Positions 6,601 to 12,842 of a DNA stretch of 26,169 nt are shown in pieces (within the stretch, counting starts at the first letter, position 1; the number at the start of each line of letters is the position of its first letter). Location: IMG/VR virus record IMGVR_UViG_3300036045_000140, positions 1 through 26,169 of that record. One strand, written 5' to 3'. Origin of the DNA: a virus. The position numbers and the translations under genes are program-made. The notes under the pieces were generated by a model, which did no database searches, was not told the DNA's origin, and worked only from the letters and a program-made list of their open reading frames with translations.

Positions 6601-6787
6601 AGTCATCCGGGGGGCGGTCCCTTTCCGCGTAACTTCGCCAGTCTATCGCCTCTATCGTGAAGATGAGAGCCACGAGCAGAGACTCGACTAGCAGCTGTTT
6701 CCACGGGAACGGGACGTCTGGGTCCGGGGGTTCGCGTCGCGTCAGTCGCAACTCGCGGCTCAGACGTCGGGTGTCCCGTGGGCTCAC
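6599..6787 (-). CDS. Small 62-residue protein with one hydrophobic segment
   Basis: An internal GTG at 6785-6787 overlaps the TGA of the upstream gene as GTGA, with AGGAG a few bases before it, the same coupling seen across this window. The 62 residues have an Arg-rich N-terminal part ('MSPRDTRRLSRELRLTRR'), then 'FPWKQLLVESLLVALIFTI' near residues 27-45, then an acidic/basic tail. The hydrophobic stretch is long enough for a short membrane segment, though it contains one Glu. A longer reading of the same frame back to 7102 would overlap the paralogue gene almost completely and is rejected. Function unknown; a small inner-membrane or amphipathic protein is possible. Confidence 0.6.
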   Translation of the reverse strand: MSPRDTRRLSRELRLTRREPPDPDVPFPWKQLLVESLLVALIFTIEAIDWRSYAERDRPPDD

Positions 6788-7323
6788 GAGGAGGTCTCCT
6801 TCCCAGCGCCTGACGGCTTGGCGAACTTCGCGTTCATCGCGCGGCGCAGCGCTTCGACGTCGACATTGTCGGCGCTCAGCTGTTCGGTCAGCGCGGTGAT
6901 CTGCGCTTGCAATGCCAGCAGCTTTTTCGCCGCCGCGCGCTGCTCCCCCGTACCAAGCTTGGCGGTCTCGTCGGCCAAGGTGCGCAAGCGGGTCATCTCC
7001 CGCTCGTGCCACGTGGCTTTGGCGCGGTAGTACGTGACCTCGTCCGTGAAGTCGTCCGAGTCCAGCGCCTTGTGGTAGATGCTGGAGTGGTCCGCGGGCC
7101 ACTCCGTCAGCTTGACCGTCGCGTTACCCGCGGCATCGGGCTTGAGCGCCGGATGCGTCGCACGGCGGATCGGCGGCCGACGGTCTCGCTTCGCGGCCGC
7201 GACTTGCTCTGGCGTCTTCGTGCCGTCAGTGGTGGTCTGCGCGATCGCCTCTTGCGCCATCTGCTGGGCCTCCGGGGTCGGAGCGCTGGCAACGGACGCG
7301 TTTCCTTTCTTCGACTTTCTCAT
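6784..7323 (-). CDS. Hypothetical protein, paralogue of the 5895-6371 gene
   Basis: A 179-residue protein of unknown function. It shares 'RPPIRRATHPALKPDAAGN', 'TVKLTEWPADHSSIYHKAL', a helical 'GEQRAAAKKLLALQAQI' region and 'LSADNVDVEALRRAMNA' with the 158-residue protein downstream. The N-terminus differs: Lys/Ser then Gln/Ala/Thr-rich instead of Ala-Pro. The ATG at 7321-7323 follows GGAGAA. Its 5' leader is nearly the same as that of the unrelated gene at 9456-9803, and upstream lies a palindrome with overlapping promoter-like hexamers. It may therefore be separately regulated. Confidence 0.75.
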   Translation of the reverse strand: MRKSKKGNASVASAPTPEAQQMAQEAIAQTTTDGTKTPEQVAAAKRDRRPPIRRATHPALKPDAAGNATVKLTEWPADHSSIYHKALDSDDFTDEVTYYRAKATWHEREMTRLRTLADETAKLGTGEQRAAAKKLLALQAQITALTEQLSADNVDVEALRRAMNAKFAKPSGAGKETSS

Positions 7324-7364
7324 GACATTCTCCGCAGGACGAGTGATGAGCGGCCTGCTCGCTC
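7321..7364 (-). promoter_or_regulatory. Conserved 5' leader, copy A
   Basis: These 44 bases, from the start codon of the 7323 gene upstream, match 9801-9846 except for two substitutions and a 2-base indel near the ribosome site. The shared core on the plus strand includes GTGATGAGCGGCCTGCTC. In both places a hairpin sits at the upstream border. The proteins that follow are unrelated, so the conservation is of the leader and not of coding sequence. Confidence 0.75.
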
Positions 7365-7395
7365 AGTCTGGCTGTGTTGAAAAGGTCGGCCAGAC
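7365..7395 (-). repeat. Leader hairpin A
   Basis: AGTCTGGC (7365-7372) pairs perfectly with GCCAGACT (7388-7395) around a 15-base loop. It directly adjoins the conserved leader on its upstream side. Confidence 0.6.
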
Positions 7396-7404
7396 TAACG
7401 ACCT

Positions 7405-7433
7405 TATCGTATCAAGTCTCAGGTCGTTTGTAA
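7405..7433 (-). promoter_or_regulatory. Candidate promoter for the 7323 gene
   Basis: On the minus strand TTTACA (7433-7428) and TACGAT (7410-7405) are 17 bp apart. The same CGTTTACA string forms the -35 region of the promoter at 10135-10164. An overlapping alternative is TTGAGA (7454-7449) and TACAAA (7431-7426), also 17 bp apart. Both overlap the palindrome at 7421-7438. Confidence 0.45.
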
Positions 7434-7438
7434 ACGAC
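7421..7438. promoter_or_regulatory. 18-bp operator-like palindrome
   Basis: GGTCGTTTGTAAACGACC has 8-bp arms around a 2-base centre; with one mismatched pair the symmetry continues to CTC/GAG (7418-7441). A related inverted pair GGTCG...CGACC lies at 7383-7402. The overlap with promoter hexamers suggests a repressor or activator site, but no regulator gene is seen in the window. Confidence 0.55.
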
Positions 7439-7478
7439 CCGAGTCAGGTTCTCAAGAGATTTTTCAGGACGTTCGGGT

Positions 7479-7868
7479 TCACCGTGGCTTTCGGTAGCGA
7501 CACTGTGCTGCGTGCTGAAACGCCGCGACATCGGTAGTGTCTGTCGGGTTAGTTACGCGCCGGTGAGTCAGCAGCGCGACGACGCTGGCCCACCCACGGA
7601 GGAGGTCAAAGGGATCGTTCCACTCGCCAATGCGATACGACGACAAGTTGCCGTGCACGCAGCACAAGACCCACCTGAACTCACGTGGTGGTAACCGGTT
7701 TGACGGCCAACATTCGAGCCTGAACACGCGGTCTCTCACGTGCATGTCAAAAGTTCCGTGATCACCGGCATGCCCCGGAGTATGTTTCCACCAGTCCGCG
7801 AGAGCCAGCACGCTGACAGGCGCGCAACAAGAGGCATCGCGACAATTAGTGCAGCTAATCAGCAACAT
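7479..7868 (-). CDS. Hypothetical 129-residue Cys-rich protein
   Basis: Not recognised. The N-terminus has a Cys cluster ('SCTNCRDASCC'), followed by a Trp/His-rich mixed region including 'LADWWKHTPGHAGDHG' and 'REFRWVLCCVHG'. The Cys residues could bind a metal, but the spacing fits no zinc motif I know. The ATG at 7866-7868 has AAAGGAG upstream; an earlier in-frame ATG at 7904 lacks this. It overlaps the preceding gene by 10 bp and is the last gene before the palindrome region. Confidence 0.65.
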   Translation of the reverse strand: MLLISCTNCRDASCCAPVSVLALADWWKHTPGHAGDHGTFDMHVRDRVFRLECWPSNRLPPREFRWVLCCVHGNLSSYRIGEWNDPFDLLRGWASVVALLTHRRVTNPTDTTDVAAFQHAAQCRYRKPR

Positions 7869-8083
7869 TCGGGTGCTCCTTTCACTTGTCGAGAGCGTTT
7901 CCATTGCCGCAGTCTCGAGGCTAGCGACAAGCGAGCCTCACGCAGGGTAGCGTGATACGAGACGCTGCGTTTAGTCGCAGTGTCTCGTACCACGTAAGAG
8001 GTCCAGCCGTATCCGGCCAGCAGTCGTATCTCGTATCGGTGCGCACGACAAACATGCACCAGCAGTTCAGCTTTCAGGAGCAT
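7859..8083 (-). CDS. Hypothetical 74-residue basic protein
   Basis: Not recognised. A short protein with several predicted strands first ('YEIRLLAGYGWTSYVVRDTATKRSVSYHA') and a basic helix after ('LREARLSLASRLRQWKRSRQVKG'). The pattern resembles small nucleic-acid-binding phage proteins, but that is only a guess. The start follows AGGTGATGCC, lies 4 bp after the previous stop, and the gene overlaps the next by 10 bp. Confidence 0.6.
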   Translation of the reverse strand: MLLKAELLVHVCRAHRYEIRLLAGYGWTSYVVRDTATKRSVSYHATLREARLSLASRLRQWKRSRQVKGAPECC

Positions 8084-8087
8084 GGCA

Positions 8088-8597
8088 TCACCTGTCGCAC
8101 GCGAGGGTATAATACGAGGTATCTACCTTGACGACGCGGCAGCGGCCGTTTTCCGACGGGAACGGTCGCGAGTACGTGAACACGAGGTCAGGATACTTGT
8201 CGCACTTCAAGTTGACGCTAAGGCGGCGGTTCCGCGAGTCGGTCACATGCTTGCCGATCACGTGCAGCGGACCGACCCGCTTGCGCACCTCGGGCAGCAG
8301 GGCGCGCGCTACCCAGACGATCGGGCACTGCAGGGCCCCCGGGCTGCACAGTGTGACGCGGATACCAGGGTTCGGCTCCCAGTCCGGGTCGAGGCGCGAG
8401 CGACAGTCACGTGTGGGGTCGTCGCCTAGCCCGTCGAGATCGGCGGCCAGCGCGTCGAGTACGGCGAGCATCTTGGGCATTTCCACAGACTGTTTCTCGA
8501 AAATCGCGACTGCTGAGTTATAGCGCTGCTGGAACTCTTGCAGCGCCACTTGCAGCATAGTGTTGCGATTGAACGTGTCTGTCCATTCGGTTCTCAT
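8088..8597 (-). CDS. Hypothetical 169-residue protein
   Basis: Not recognised. It begins with a Gln-rich helix ('NTMLQVALQEFQQRYNSAVAIFEKQ') and continues with strand-like segments ('GIRVTLCSPGALQCPIVWVARALLP', 'RLSVNLKCDKYPDLVFTYSRP'). The ATG at 8595-8597 is preferred because AAAGGAGAG precedes it. Another in-frame ATG at 8658-8660 overlaps the previous stop as ATGA and would add 21 polar residues; it has no ribosome site but could use coupling. Confidence 0.65.
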   Translation of the reverse strand: MRTEWTDTFNRNTMLQVALQEFQQRYNSAVAIFEKQSVEMPKMLAVLDALAADLDGLGDDPTRDCRSRLDPDWEPNPGIRVTLCSPGALQCPIVWVARALLPEVRKRVGPLHVIGKHVTDSRNRRLSVNLKCDKYPDLVFTYSRPFPSENGRCRVVKVDTSYYTLACDR

Positions 8598-8656
8598 CGG
8601 TCTCTCCTTTCGGGTTTGTTTGTTTGCGCTTCGCGAGAACGTCTCGCGATTTTGCT

Positions 8657-9100
8657 TCATCGTTGAAGTGCAGCGCGAAGACGGTTGGTCATGTCGGGCA
8701 GCTCTCGTCCTAGCTTCTCGAAGTTGCCGTGATACCAGTACATCGCGTGAAGATGGCTGGTCATGGCTTGCAGTTCTCGCTCTAGCTTCTCGAAGTTGCC
8801 GTTATACCAGCACATCGCGTGAAGATGGCTGATCACGTTTCGCAACTCAGGTTCTAGCGCCTCGAACTTGCCGTCGTACCAGCTCATCGCGATGTCGTAG
8901 ATCTCGTCGCCGAACGTGTCCAGGCAGTAGTCCAGCACGCTCTGCAGACGTCGCGCAGTGCCTTCGTCGTAGCTCGGCTCGCCTCCCGGCCGGACGTAGT
9001 CTTCGAGGGGAGTATCGGGATGAAACCCCGGACCGATCTTTCGGCATAACATGACTAAACCATGCAATGCCAAGAGTCGCCGCATTCGCTGTCTTGTCAT
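8657..9100 (-). CDS. Hypothetical 147-residue protein with three 24-residue repeats
   Basis: Not recognised. The N-terminal half is basic then acidic, and the C-terminal half consists of three tandem repeats of 24 residues with the pattern 'SHLHAMxWYxGNFEKLxREL'. The second and third copies (in protein order) are very alike; the first ('YDIAMSWYDGKFEALEPEL') is diverged. Repeating helix-turn units with aromatic residues suggest a small helical solenoid for binding. The ATG has AGGAGG ten bases upstream, and that ribosome site overlaps the end of the preceding gene. Confidence 0.68.
   Translation of the reverse strand: MTRQRMRRLLALHGLVMLCRKIGPGFHPDTPLEDYVRPGGEPSYDEGTARRLQSVLDYCLDTFGDEIYDIAMSWYDGKFEALEPELRNVISHLHAMCWYNGNFEKLERELQAMTSHLHAMYWYHGNFEKLGRELPDMTNRLRAALQR
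8684..8899. repeat. 72-bp tandem repeat, three copies
   Basis: Copies start at 8684, 8756 and 8828. The first two are nearly identical, with a shared CTAGCTTCTCGAAGTTGCCG core; the third is more diverged. They encode the 24-residue protein repeats. The gradient of similarity suggests recent duplication at the 3' end of the gene. Confidence 0.85.
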
Positions 9101-9106
9101 GACGGC

Positions 9107-9424
9107 TCATCCTCCTGTGATCTGCTCAATCATCAGGTCGAGGAGCGACTCCGCGTCGCTCTTGAACAGCTCGACCATGTGTTGACAGAACTCGTTACGG
9201 CCCAGGGTCCTCAGGTGGTAGCTGCCGTGGCACGCCGGAGCCTTGATCGCGAAAGTGTGGTGACGGTGACTGTACGTCACTACGAACACCTCGTCTTCAA
9301 GGTCCAGGTCGTGCCGAACTCGGAGTCGGGTGATGGGTGCCATCTTGCGAAAACACCCGTCGCCGTTCTCGTCTACGCTGGGGTACCACGATATGTTGCG
9401 GCACTCCAGCACGTTCCAGCTCAT
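9107..9424 (-). CDS. Hypothetical 105-residue protein
   Basis: Not recognised. The first two thirds look beta-rich ('RLRVRHDLDLEDEVFVVTYSHRHHTFAI'), and the end is helical ('HMVELFKSDAESLLDLMIEQI'). The His-rich 'SHRHHTF' could bind a metal. The ATG has GGAGG seven bases upstream. It lies in the run of small genes downstream of the 10135-10164 promoter. Confidence 0.62.
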   Translation of the reverse strand: MSWNVLECRNISWYPSVDENGDGCFRKMAPITRLRVRHDLDLEDEVFVVTYSHRHHTFAIKAPACHGSYHLRTLGRNEFCQHMVELFKSDAESLLDLMIEQITGG

Positions 9425-9455
9425 GGGTAAGCCTCCAGGGTCGTAGTCGTCAGGG

Positions 9456-9803
9456 TTACTTCGGCTTCGAGCCGACGACGATCACGTTCCCGCTGAAGCG
9501 AGCGGTCAGCTCGACTCCGTTCACCATCATGGTGATCGGGGTGTTCGCCACCCGCCAGCCGTAAGACCCGGTGCTGAACTTCCGGGGCTCGGCTCGCAGC
9601 TGGTGGTCTCCGAACAGCAAGTCGACCGGCTCGGCGTGCTCCTCGAACTCCTCGGGGCTCATGCCGGTCTTCCGGCAAGCCCGTTCCTTGACTCGCTCGA
9701 CCTCAGCCAAGGCTTCGGCCAGCTTCGCCTCCAGCTCCGACTTTGTCAGCTTAGACTTGACGGATTTCATGGCAGACGTGACGATGGTACCGACGGACAA
9801 CAT
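9456..9803 (-). CDS. Hypothetical 115-residue protein
   Basis: Not recognised. Residues 15-45 form a Lys/Glu-rich coiled coil ('KLTKSELEAKLAEALAEVER'), and the C-terminal 45 residues look like a compact beta domain ('GSYGWRVANTPITMMVNGVELTARFSGNVIVV'). The ATG at 9801-9803 has AAGGAGAA upstream. An upstream extension in the same frame would be Arg/Pro-rich and would overlap the 54-residue gene, so it is rejected. Its leader is the second copy of the conserved 5' element. Confidence 0.65.
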   Translation of the reverse strand: MLSVGTIVTSAMKSVKSKLTKSELEAKLAEALAEVERVKERACRKTGMSPEEFEEHAEPVDLLFGDHQLRAEPRKFSTGSYGWRVANTPITMMVNGVELTARFSGNVIVVGSKPK

Positions 9804-9846
9804 GACGTTCTCCTTGCAGGACGGGTGATGAGCGGCCTGCTCGCTC
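9801..9846 (-). promoter_or_regulatory. Conserved 5' leader, copy B
   Basis: Second copy of the element at 7321-7364, here 46 bases because of a 2-base insertion that improves the ribosome site to AAGGAG. It precedes a gene unrelated to that after copy A. Confidence 0.75.
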
Positions 9847-9848
9847 TG

Positions 9849-9865
9849 CTCGACAGGGTGTCGAG
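9849..9865 (-). repeat. Leader hairpin B
   Basis: CTCGACA (9849-9855) pairs perfectly with TGTCGAG (9859-9865) around a 3-base loop. It lies two bases upstream of leader copy B, the same arrangement as hairpin A although the stem sequences differ. Confidence 0.65.
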
Positions 9866-9897
9866 GCCGCCGGGCCCGCTGCGGCAGTCTCGGCACT

Positions 9898-10062
9898 CTA
9901 GTCCCGAGTCGCAGCTTCGAAGGTCTGTCCAACCCACCGTGTCCTTGGAGTGGGGGACTGGTCGGCTTCCGTGTCTGCGAGGTGCTCCTCCAGGAGCCTG
10001 TCCAGGGCTTCGCACTCGCGCTCCGTCAGCTCGTACCGGTGTTCGTACAACCACTCGTTCAT
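9898..10062 (-). CDS. Small 54-residue acidic protein
   Basis: A 54-residue reading frame from an ATG at 10060-10062 to a TAG at 9898-9900. AAGGAGAT lies five bases before the ATG, one of the best ribosome sites in the window. The sequence begins 'MNEWLYEHRYELTERECEALD', a charged helical stretch, and ends with a polar tail. Not recognised. It is the first gene after the promoter at 10135-10164, so it is probably well expressed. Confidence 0.68.
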   Translation of the reverse strand: MNEWLYEHRYELTERECEALDRLLEEHLADTEADQSPTPRTRWVGQTFEAATRD

Positions 10063-10098
10063 GGCATCTCCTTGTGTGGGTGGGTGAGTGTGCGCGTC

Positions 10099-10114
10099 TG
10101 TGTGCCGTCACACA
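10099..10114 (-). repeat. Small hairpin in the 5' untranslated leader
   Basis: TGTGTG (10099-10104) pairs with CACACA (10109-10114) around a CCGT loop. It would lie near the 5' end of the message made from the promoter at 10135-10164 and might stabilise it. Confidence 0.4.
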
Positions 10115-10134
10115 TGGACGACTCAGACAGGCCT

Positions 10135-10164
10135 ATTATACCTAAGACGTTCTGTCTCTGTAAA
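10135..10164 (-). promoter_or_regulatory. Sigma70-like promoter for the small-gene operon
   Basis: On the minus strand TTTACA (10164-10159) and TATAAT (10140-10135) are 18 bp apart: five of six and six of six matches to the consensus. It faces the run of small genes starting at 10062 and lies in an AT-rich island. The -35 context CGTTTACA recurs at the candidate promoter near 7428. Confidence 0.75.
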
Positions 10165-10260
10165 CGTGTACATTCGTTCTTCCGTAAAGTCTTACGTACT
10201 AACAGCTTATGGCTATTAGTGTGCATTCGTACTAGTGTACAAGCGTATGCTAGTAGTAAC
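10141..10260. other. AT-rich intergenic island between the polymerase and small-gene operon
   Basis: Counting by hand, 71 of 120 bases are A or T, in a window that is otherwise clearly GC-rich. It contains near-repeats GTGTACATTCGT (10166-10177) and GTGTGCATTCGT (10220-10231). The pair TACTAG/CTAGTA also brackets 16 bases near its end. No gene was found in it. It could be a promoter region, an origin or a site for phage regulators. Confidence 0.6.
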
Positions 10261-10281
10261 GCATAGGCCCGGGCCTATGCG
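10260..10281 (-). terminator. Perfect 22-bp palindrome downstream of DNA polymerase
   Basis: Each 11-base half is the exact reverse complement of the other, with CGCATAGGCCC on the left side. Right beside it GGGGCCC (10281-10287) pairs with GGGCCCC (10291-10297) around ATG. Both lie just after the polymerase stop codon, which suggests transcript termination or protection. No T-run follows on the minus strand, so a protein-binding site is also possible. Confidence 0.5.
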
Positions 10282-10327
10282 GGGCCCATGGGGCCCCCCG
10301 CCCCCTGTTTGACCGCGGCTTGGGGCC

Positions 10328-12196
10328 TCAGAATCGCTCTTCGCGCTCCTTGGAAGCCGCGTGTAGCCAGCTGGTCTCAGACCAGCCGATAGACGTGCGG
10401 ACGGGCACGGTCAACGGACGAGAGGTAGCGTTCATCACTTCAACCGCGCGTCGACGCACGTGCTCGGCCCGCAACACGTCCAGGGGGGCGTAGGACAGGA
10501 CCTGGTCGTGGACACAAGCCATCTGCCGGAACTCTGGGACCTCGTCGTCTAACGCTACCATGCGCTCTTTCATCAAGTCGCCAGCGCTAGACTGGCAGAC
10601 CGTACTGAAAGCGGCAAACGCGGCGTGGGCTGGCAGATGCCGACGGCGCCCAAAGTGATTCCTGGTGTACCCGCGGCGCTTGCAAGCGGTCTCGGCAGCG
10701 CGCGCGGTTGGCTTCAGTTCAGGTAGCGTAGCGTGGTACTTGTCGTAGACTTCTAGCGCGCGACGTTCGCAAGCACGAGCTACTGCTAGCTGGACTTGGT
10801 CATCGGGTAGTCCAAGCGCCTTGACCTCGGCGATAGTCGCGCCGACGAGTTCTTCGTTGACCGACAGGACTTGTATCGTCTTCTTCTTGCCGGCTCGGTA
10901 GCCCATCATGAAGTTGATGGTCTTGGCAGGCTTGCGCTTGGTCGGCACCATGTCTGCCACCCAGTCGTGAAAGTCTGTCCACGGGTCCCGCTGGTAAGCT
11001 GCCACGCACGCTCGGTTGCCGATGTAGTGCACGATGTACCGGAACTCGATCTGCGAGAAGTCCATCGACACGATGCCCTCGCCGGGAGGCGGCTGGACTA
11101 GTTCTTTGGCGTCCTCGCTGAGCTGCTGCATGTTAGGCTCGCCGCAGCTCATGCGCCCGGTGCGGACGCACTGGTTGTAGGTCGGGTGCATGCGACCGTC
11201 GGACCCGATCATGCTCTCCCACTGCGACAAGAAAAGCGAGTTCAGCGTGTTTAGTCGACGGTATCTCAGCACCTTTTCGACTATCTGCTTCGGGGCTAGC
11301 GGGTGCGTGAGATACAGTTTCAACGCGTGCTTGTCAAAAGACGGGCTGGGCATGGCAGAGTCTGTGTACGCCAGTACGGGCAAGCCGTACTGCACGCACA
11401 GCACGTCATAGCAGTCCTCGTTCACGTGCGGGCGGAAAGCTCGTCCTGCTAACCGCTCGAGCTCCTCATCGATCTTGACCATCTCAATGAGCGTTTGTAG
11501 CTGCTTCACCCGGAGCTTGACCGGGTCCACGAACACGCCCTCGCGCTCTATGCGGTGCAGCAGGCTCGTGACGCGCCGCTCAGTGGCCCAGACGCCCGCA
11601 GACTCGGCAGGGACTTCGCGTTCCAGGTACTCGGCCAGCTTTCGGTTCGTGACGACGTCCGCGCACGCATAATCGGCGAGTACGTCAAGCGGTACGCGTC
11701 CGTAGTCCTTGTTCCGTTCTAGCCACGGGACGAGTTCCCGGTAGAACGCGCTGATGTCAACGCCGAGCCAGTCCTTGGCCAGCTCGTCTAGACCGTAGCC
11801 CGGGTGTAGGCGGTCGCTGTTTACCAGTTTGCTAGCCGTGAGCGTGCATCGCAGTTCCAGCTCTCGACGCGGTACGACGCTGAGGTCGTTGCCTGACACG
11901 TGTGCGTCATACTTGACGTTGTGGTTGGTCCAGACTTTAGTCGCGCGCAGCAAGTCACGCCACCACCCGGTGACTAGCAAGCGCTTCGGCACGAACCACG
12001 TAGGTGAGTCGTGACCAAACGCTACCGCGGCGCCTATCACTTGGCAGTCGCGCCAGGGATTCACAGATGACTTGCGCGGGTCTCCGGAACTCGTCTCGAA
12101 GTCCGCGAAGAGCTCCGGCACCCCGCCAGCCGGGATGCCGGGTAGCTCTTCCTCGGACTCGAGCAGCAGTCCTCCGCTGCCGCCCAATCGTATCAT
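10328..12196 (-). CDS. Family A DNA polymerase with 3'-5' exonuclease
   Basis: A 622-residue replicative polymerase. The exonuclease domain has 'DFET' (Asp32, Glu34), 'NVKYDAH' (Asp97) and 'DYACAD' (Asp180), so proofreading residues are intact. The polymerase domain has 'TGRMSCGEPNMQQL' (fingers/palm), motif A 'MDFSQIEFR' (Asp379), motif B from Arg421 through Lys425 to Tyr433, 'QSSAGDLMK', and motif C 'VHDQV' (Asp564). Motif C is normally HDE; here the Glu is Gln565, while the metal-binding Asp is kept. It copies phage DNA together with the primase-helicase upstream. The ATG overlaps the kinase stop as ATGA. There is no 5'-nuclease domain, as in T7-type polymerases. Confidence 0.95.
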   Translation of the reverse strand: MIRLGGSGGLLLESEEELPGIPAGGVPELFADFETSSGDPRKSSVNPWRDCQVIGAAVAFGHDSPTWFVPKRLLVTGWWRDLLRATKVWTNHNVKYDAHVSGNDLSVVPRRELELRCTLTASKLVNSDRLHPGYGLDELAKDWLGVDISAFYRELVPWLERNKDYGRVPLDVLADYACADVVTNRKLAEYLEREVPAESAGVWATERRVTSLLHRIEREGVFVDPVKLRVKQLQTLIEMVKIDEELERLAGRAFRPHVNEDCYDVLCVQYGLPVLAYTDSAMPSPSFDKHALKLYLTHPLAPKQIVEKVLRYRRLNTLNSLFLSQWESMIGSDGRMHPTYNQCVRTGRMSCGEPNMQQLSEDAKELVQPPPGEGIVSMDFSQIEFRYIVHYIGNRACVAAYQRDPWTDFHDWVADMVPTKRKPAKTINFMMGYRAGKKKTIQVLSVNEELVGATIAEVKALGLPDDQVQLAVARACERRALEVYDKYHATLPELKPTARAAETACKRRGYTRNHFGRRRHLPAHAAFAAFSTVCQSSAGDLMKERMVALDDEVPEFRQMACVHDQVLSYAPLDVLRAEHVRRRAVEVMNATSRPLTVPVRTSIGWSETSWLHAASKEREERF

Positions 12197-12795
12197 TCGA
12201 AGCGCCTCCCCTCGCGCGAAGCGCTGATCTGTAGCTCGTCCCAGCTAGAGATGTGCGAGAGGTACCTCTCGACCACGGGGCCAGCTAGCTGCGTCGGGCT
12301 CAGCCCACAGTCAGTATGCACTAGCTCGTCCACGCGAACTGGCGGGTACAGTTTCCCGCGGCACGTCACGTACTCTCCGGCCGCGATCTTTTGGAACGTG
12401 GCGTGGTGCTCACGTACTCGTTCCAGTGGGTACATTTGCGTGGATGCGCTCGTCATGTATCGCGCGACCAGCTCCTCGTCGCGTATGGCGCAGACTACTA
12501 CGTAGGCTCCCGCGCGATACAAGATCGCCGCGTCGGTCATCCGGTATCGCAAAGGGTCGAGCTTCTCACACGGGTACGTGTCATTGCAACGATACACGAG
12601 GCCGGACAGGTGGAACCGGTCGCGTACCAGCGACGGCGCGGACAAGTCCAAGTACCCGGAGTAGTAATCAAAGTCTGCTGGCACGCGGCTCAGGTGCTGG
12701 TAGACGTGCGCCATGCCTGTTCGGGACAGCAAGTCTTGGCATGCCTTAGCGAGCGAAGTCTTGCCCGCGCAATCACCGCCTTCTATCACTAGCAT
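12193..12795 (-). CDS. Thymidylate-kinase-like dNMP kinase
   Basis: A 200-residue P-loop protein: 'IEGGDCAGKTSL' with Lys12 is the Walker A motif in the form used by thymidylate kinases. 'RDRFHLSGLVY' with Asp59-Arg60 matches their DR(Y/F)xxS motif, which positions the nucleotide. The usual reaction is phosphorylation of a deoxynucleoside monophosphate with ATP. Here it sits between the ThyA-fold enzyme and the DNA polymerase, so it may act on dTMP or on a modified dCMP, as T4 gp1 does; that choice is inference. GAGGAG precedes the ATG. It overlaps the polymerase gene by four bases. Confidence 0.8.
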   Translation of the reverse strand: MLVIEGGDCAGKTSLAKACQDLLSRTGMAHVYQHLSRVPADFDYYSGYLDLSAPSLVRDRFHLSGLVYRCNDTYPCEKLDPLRYRMTDAAILYRAGAYVVVCAIRDEELVARYMTSASTQMYPLERVREHHATFQKIAAGEYVTCRGKLYPPVRVDELVHTDCGLSPTQLAGPVVERYLSHISSWDELQISASREGRRFE

Positions 12796-12842
12796 GTGAG
12801 AGTCTCCTCTAGAGTGGGAAGGGAAGGGCTCGCGAGAGTGAT

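Noticed and set aside
6599-7102. 167-codon minus-strand frame covering the 62-residue gene
   Set aside because: It would overlap the paralogue gene by over 300 bp in another frame; only the part after the GTGA overlap looks like a gene.
8107-8112. TATAAT on the plus strand
   Set aside because: No plus-strand gene follows and it lies inside a minus-strand coding region; probably chance.
10060-10115. 18-codon upstream mini-frame ending in ATGA at the 54-residue gene start
   Set aside because: No ribosome site precedes its ATG, and its composition gives no leader-peptide signature beyond scattered Thr and His.
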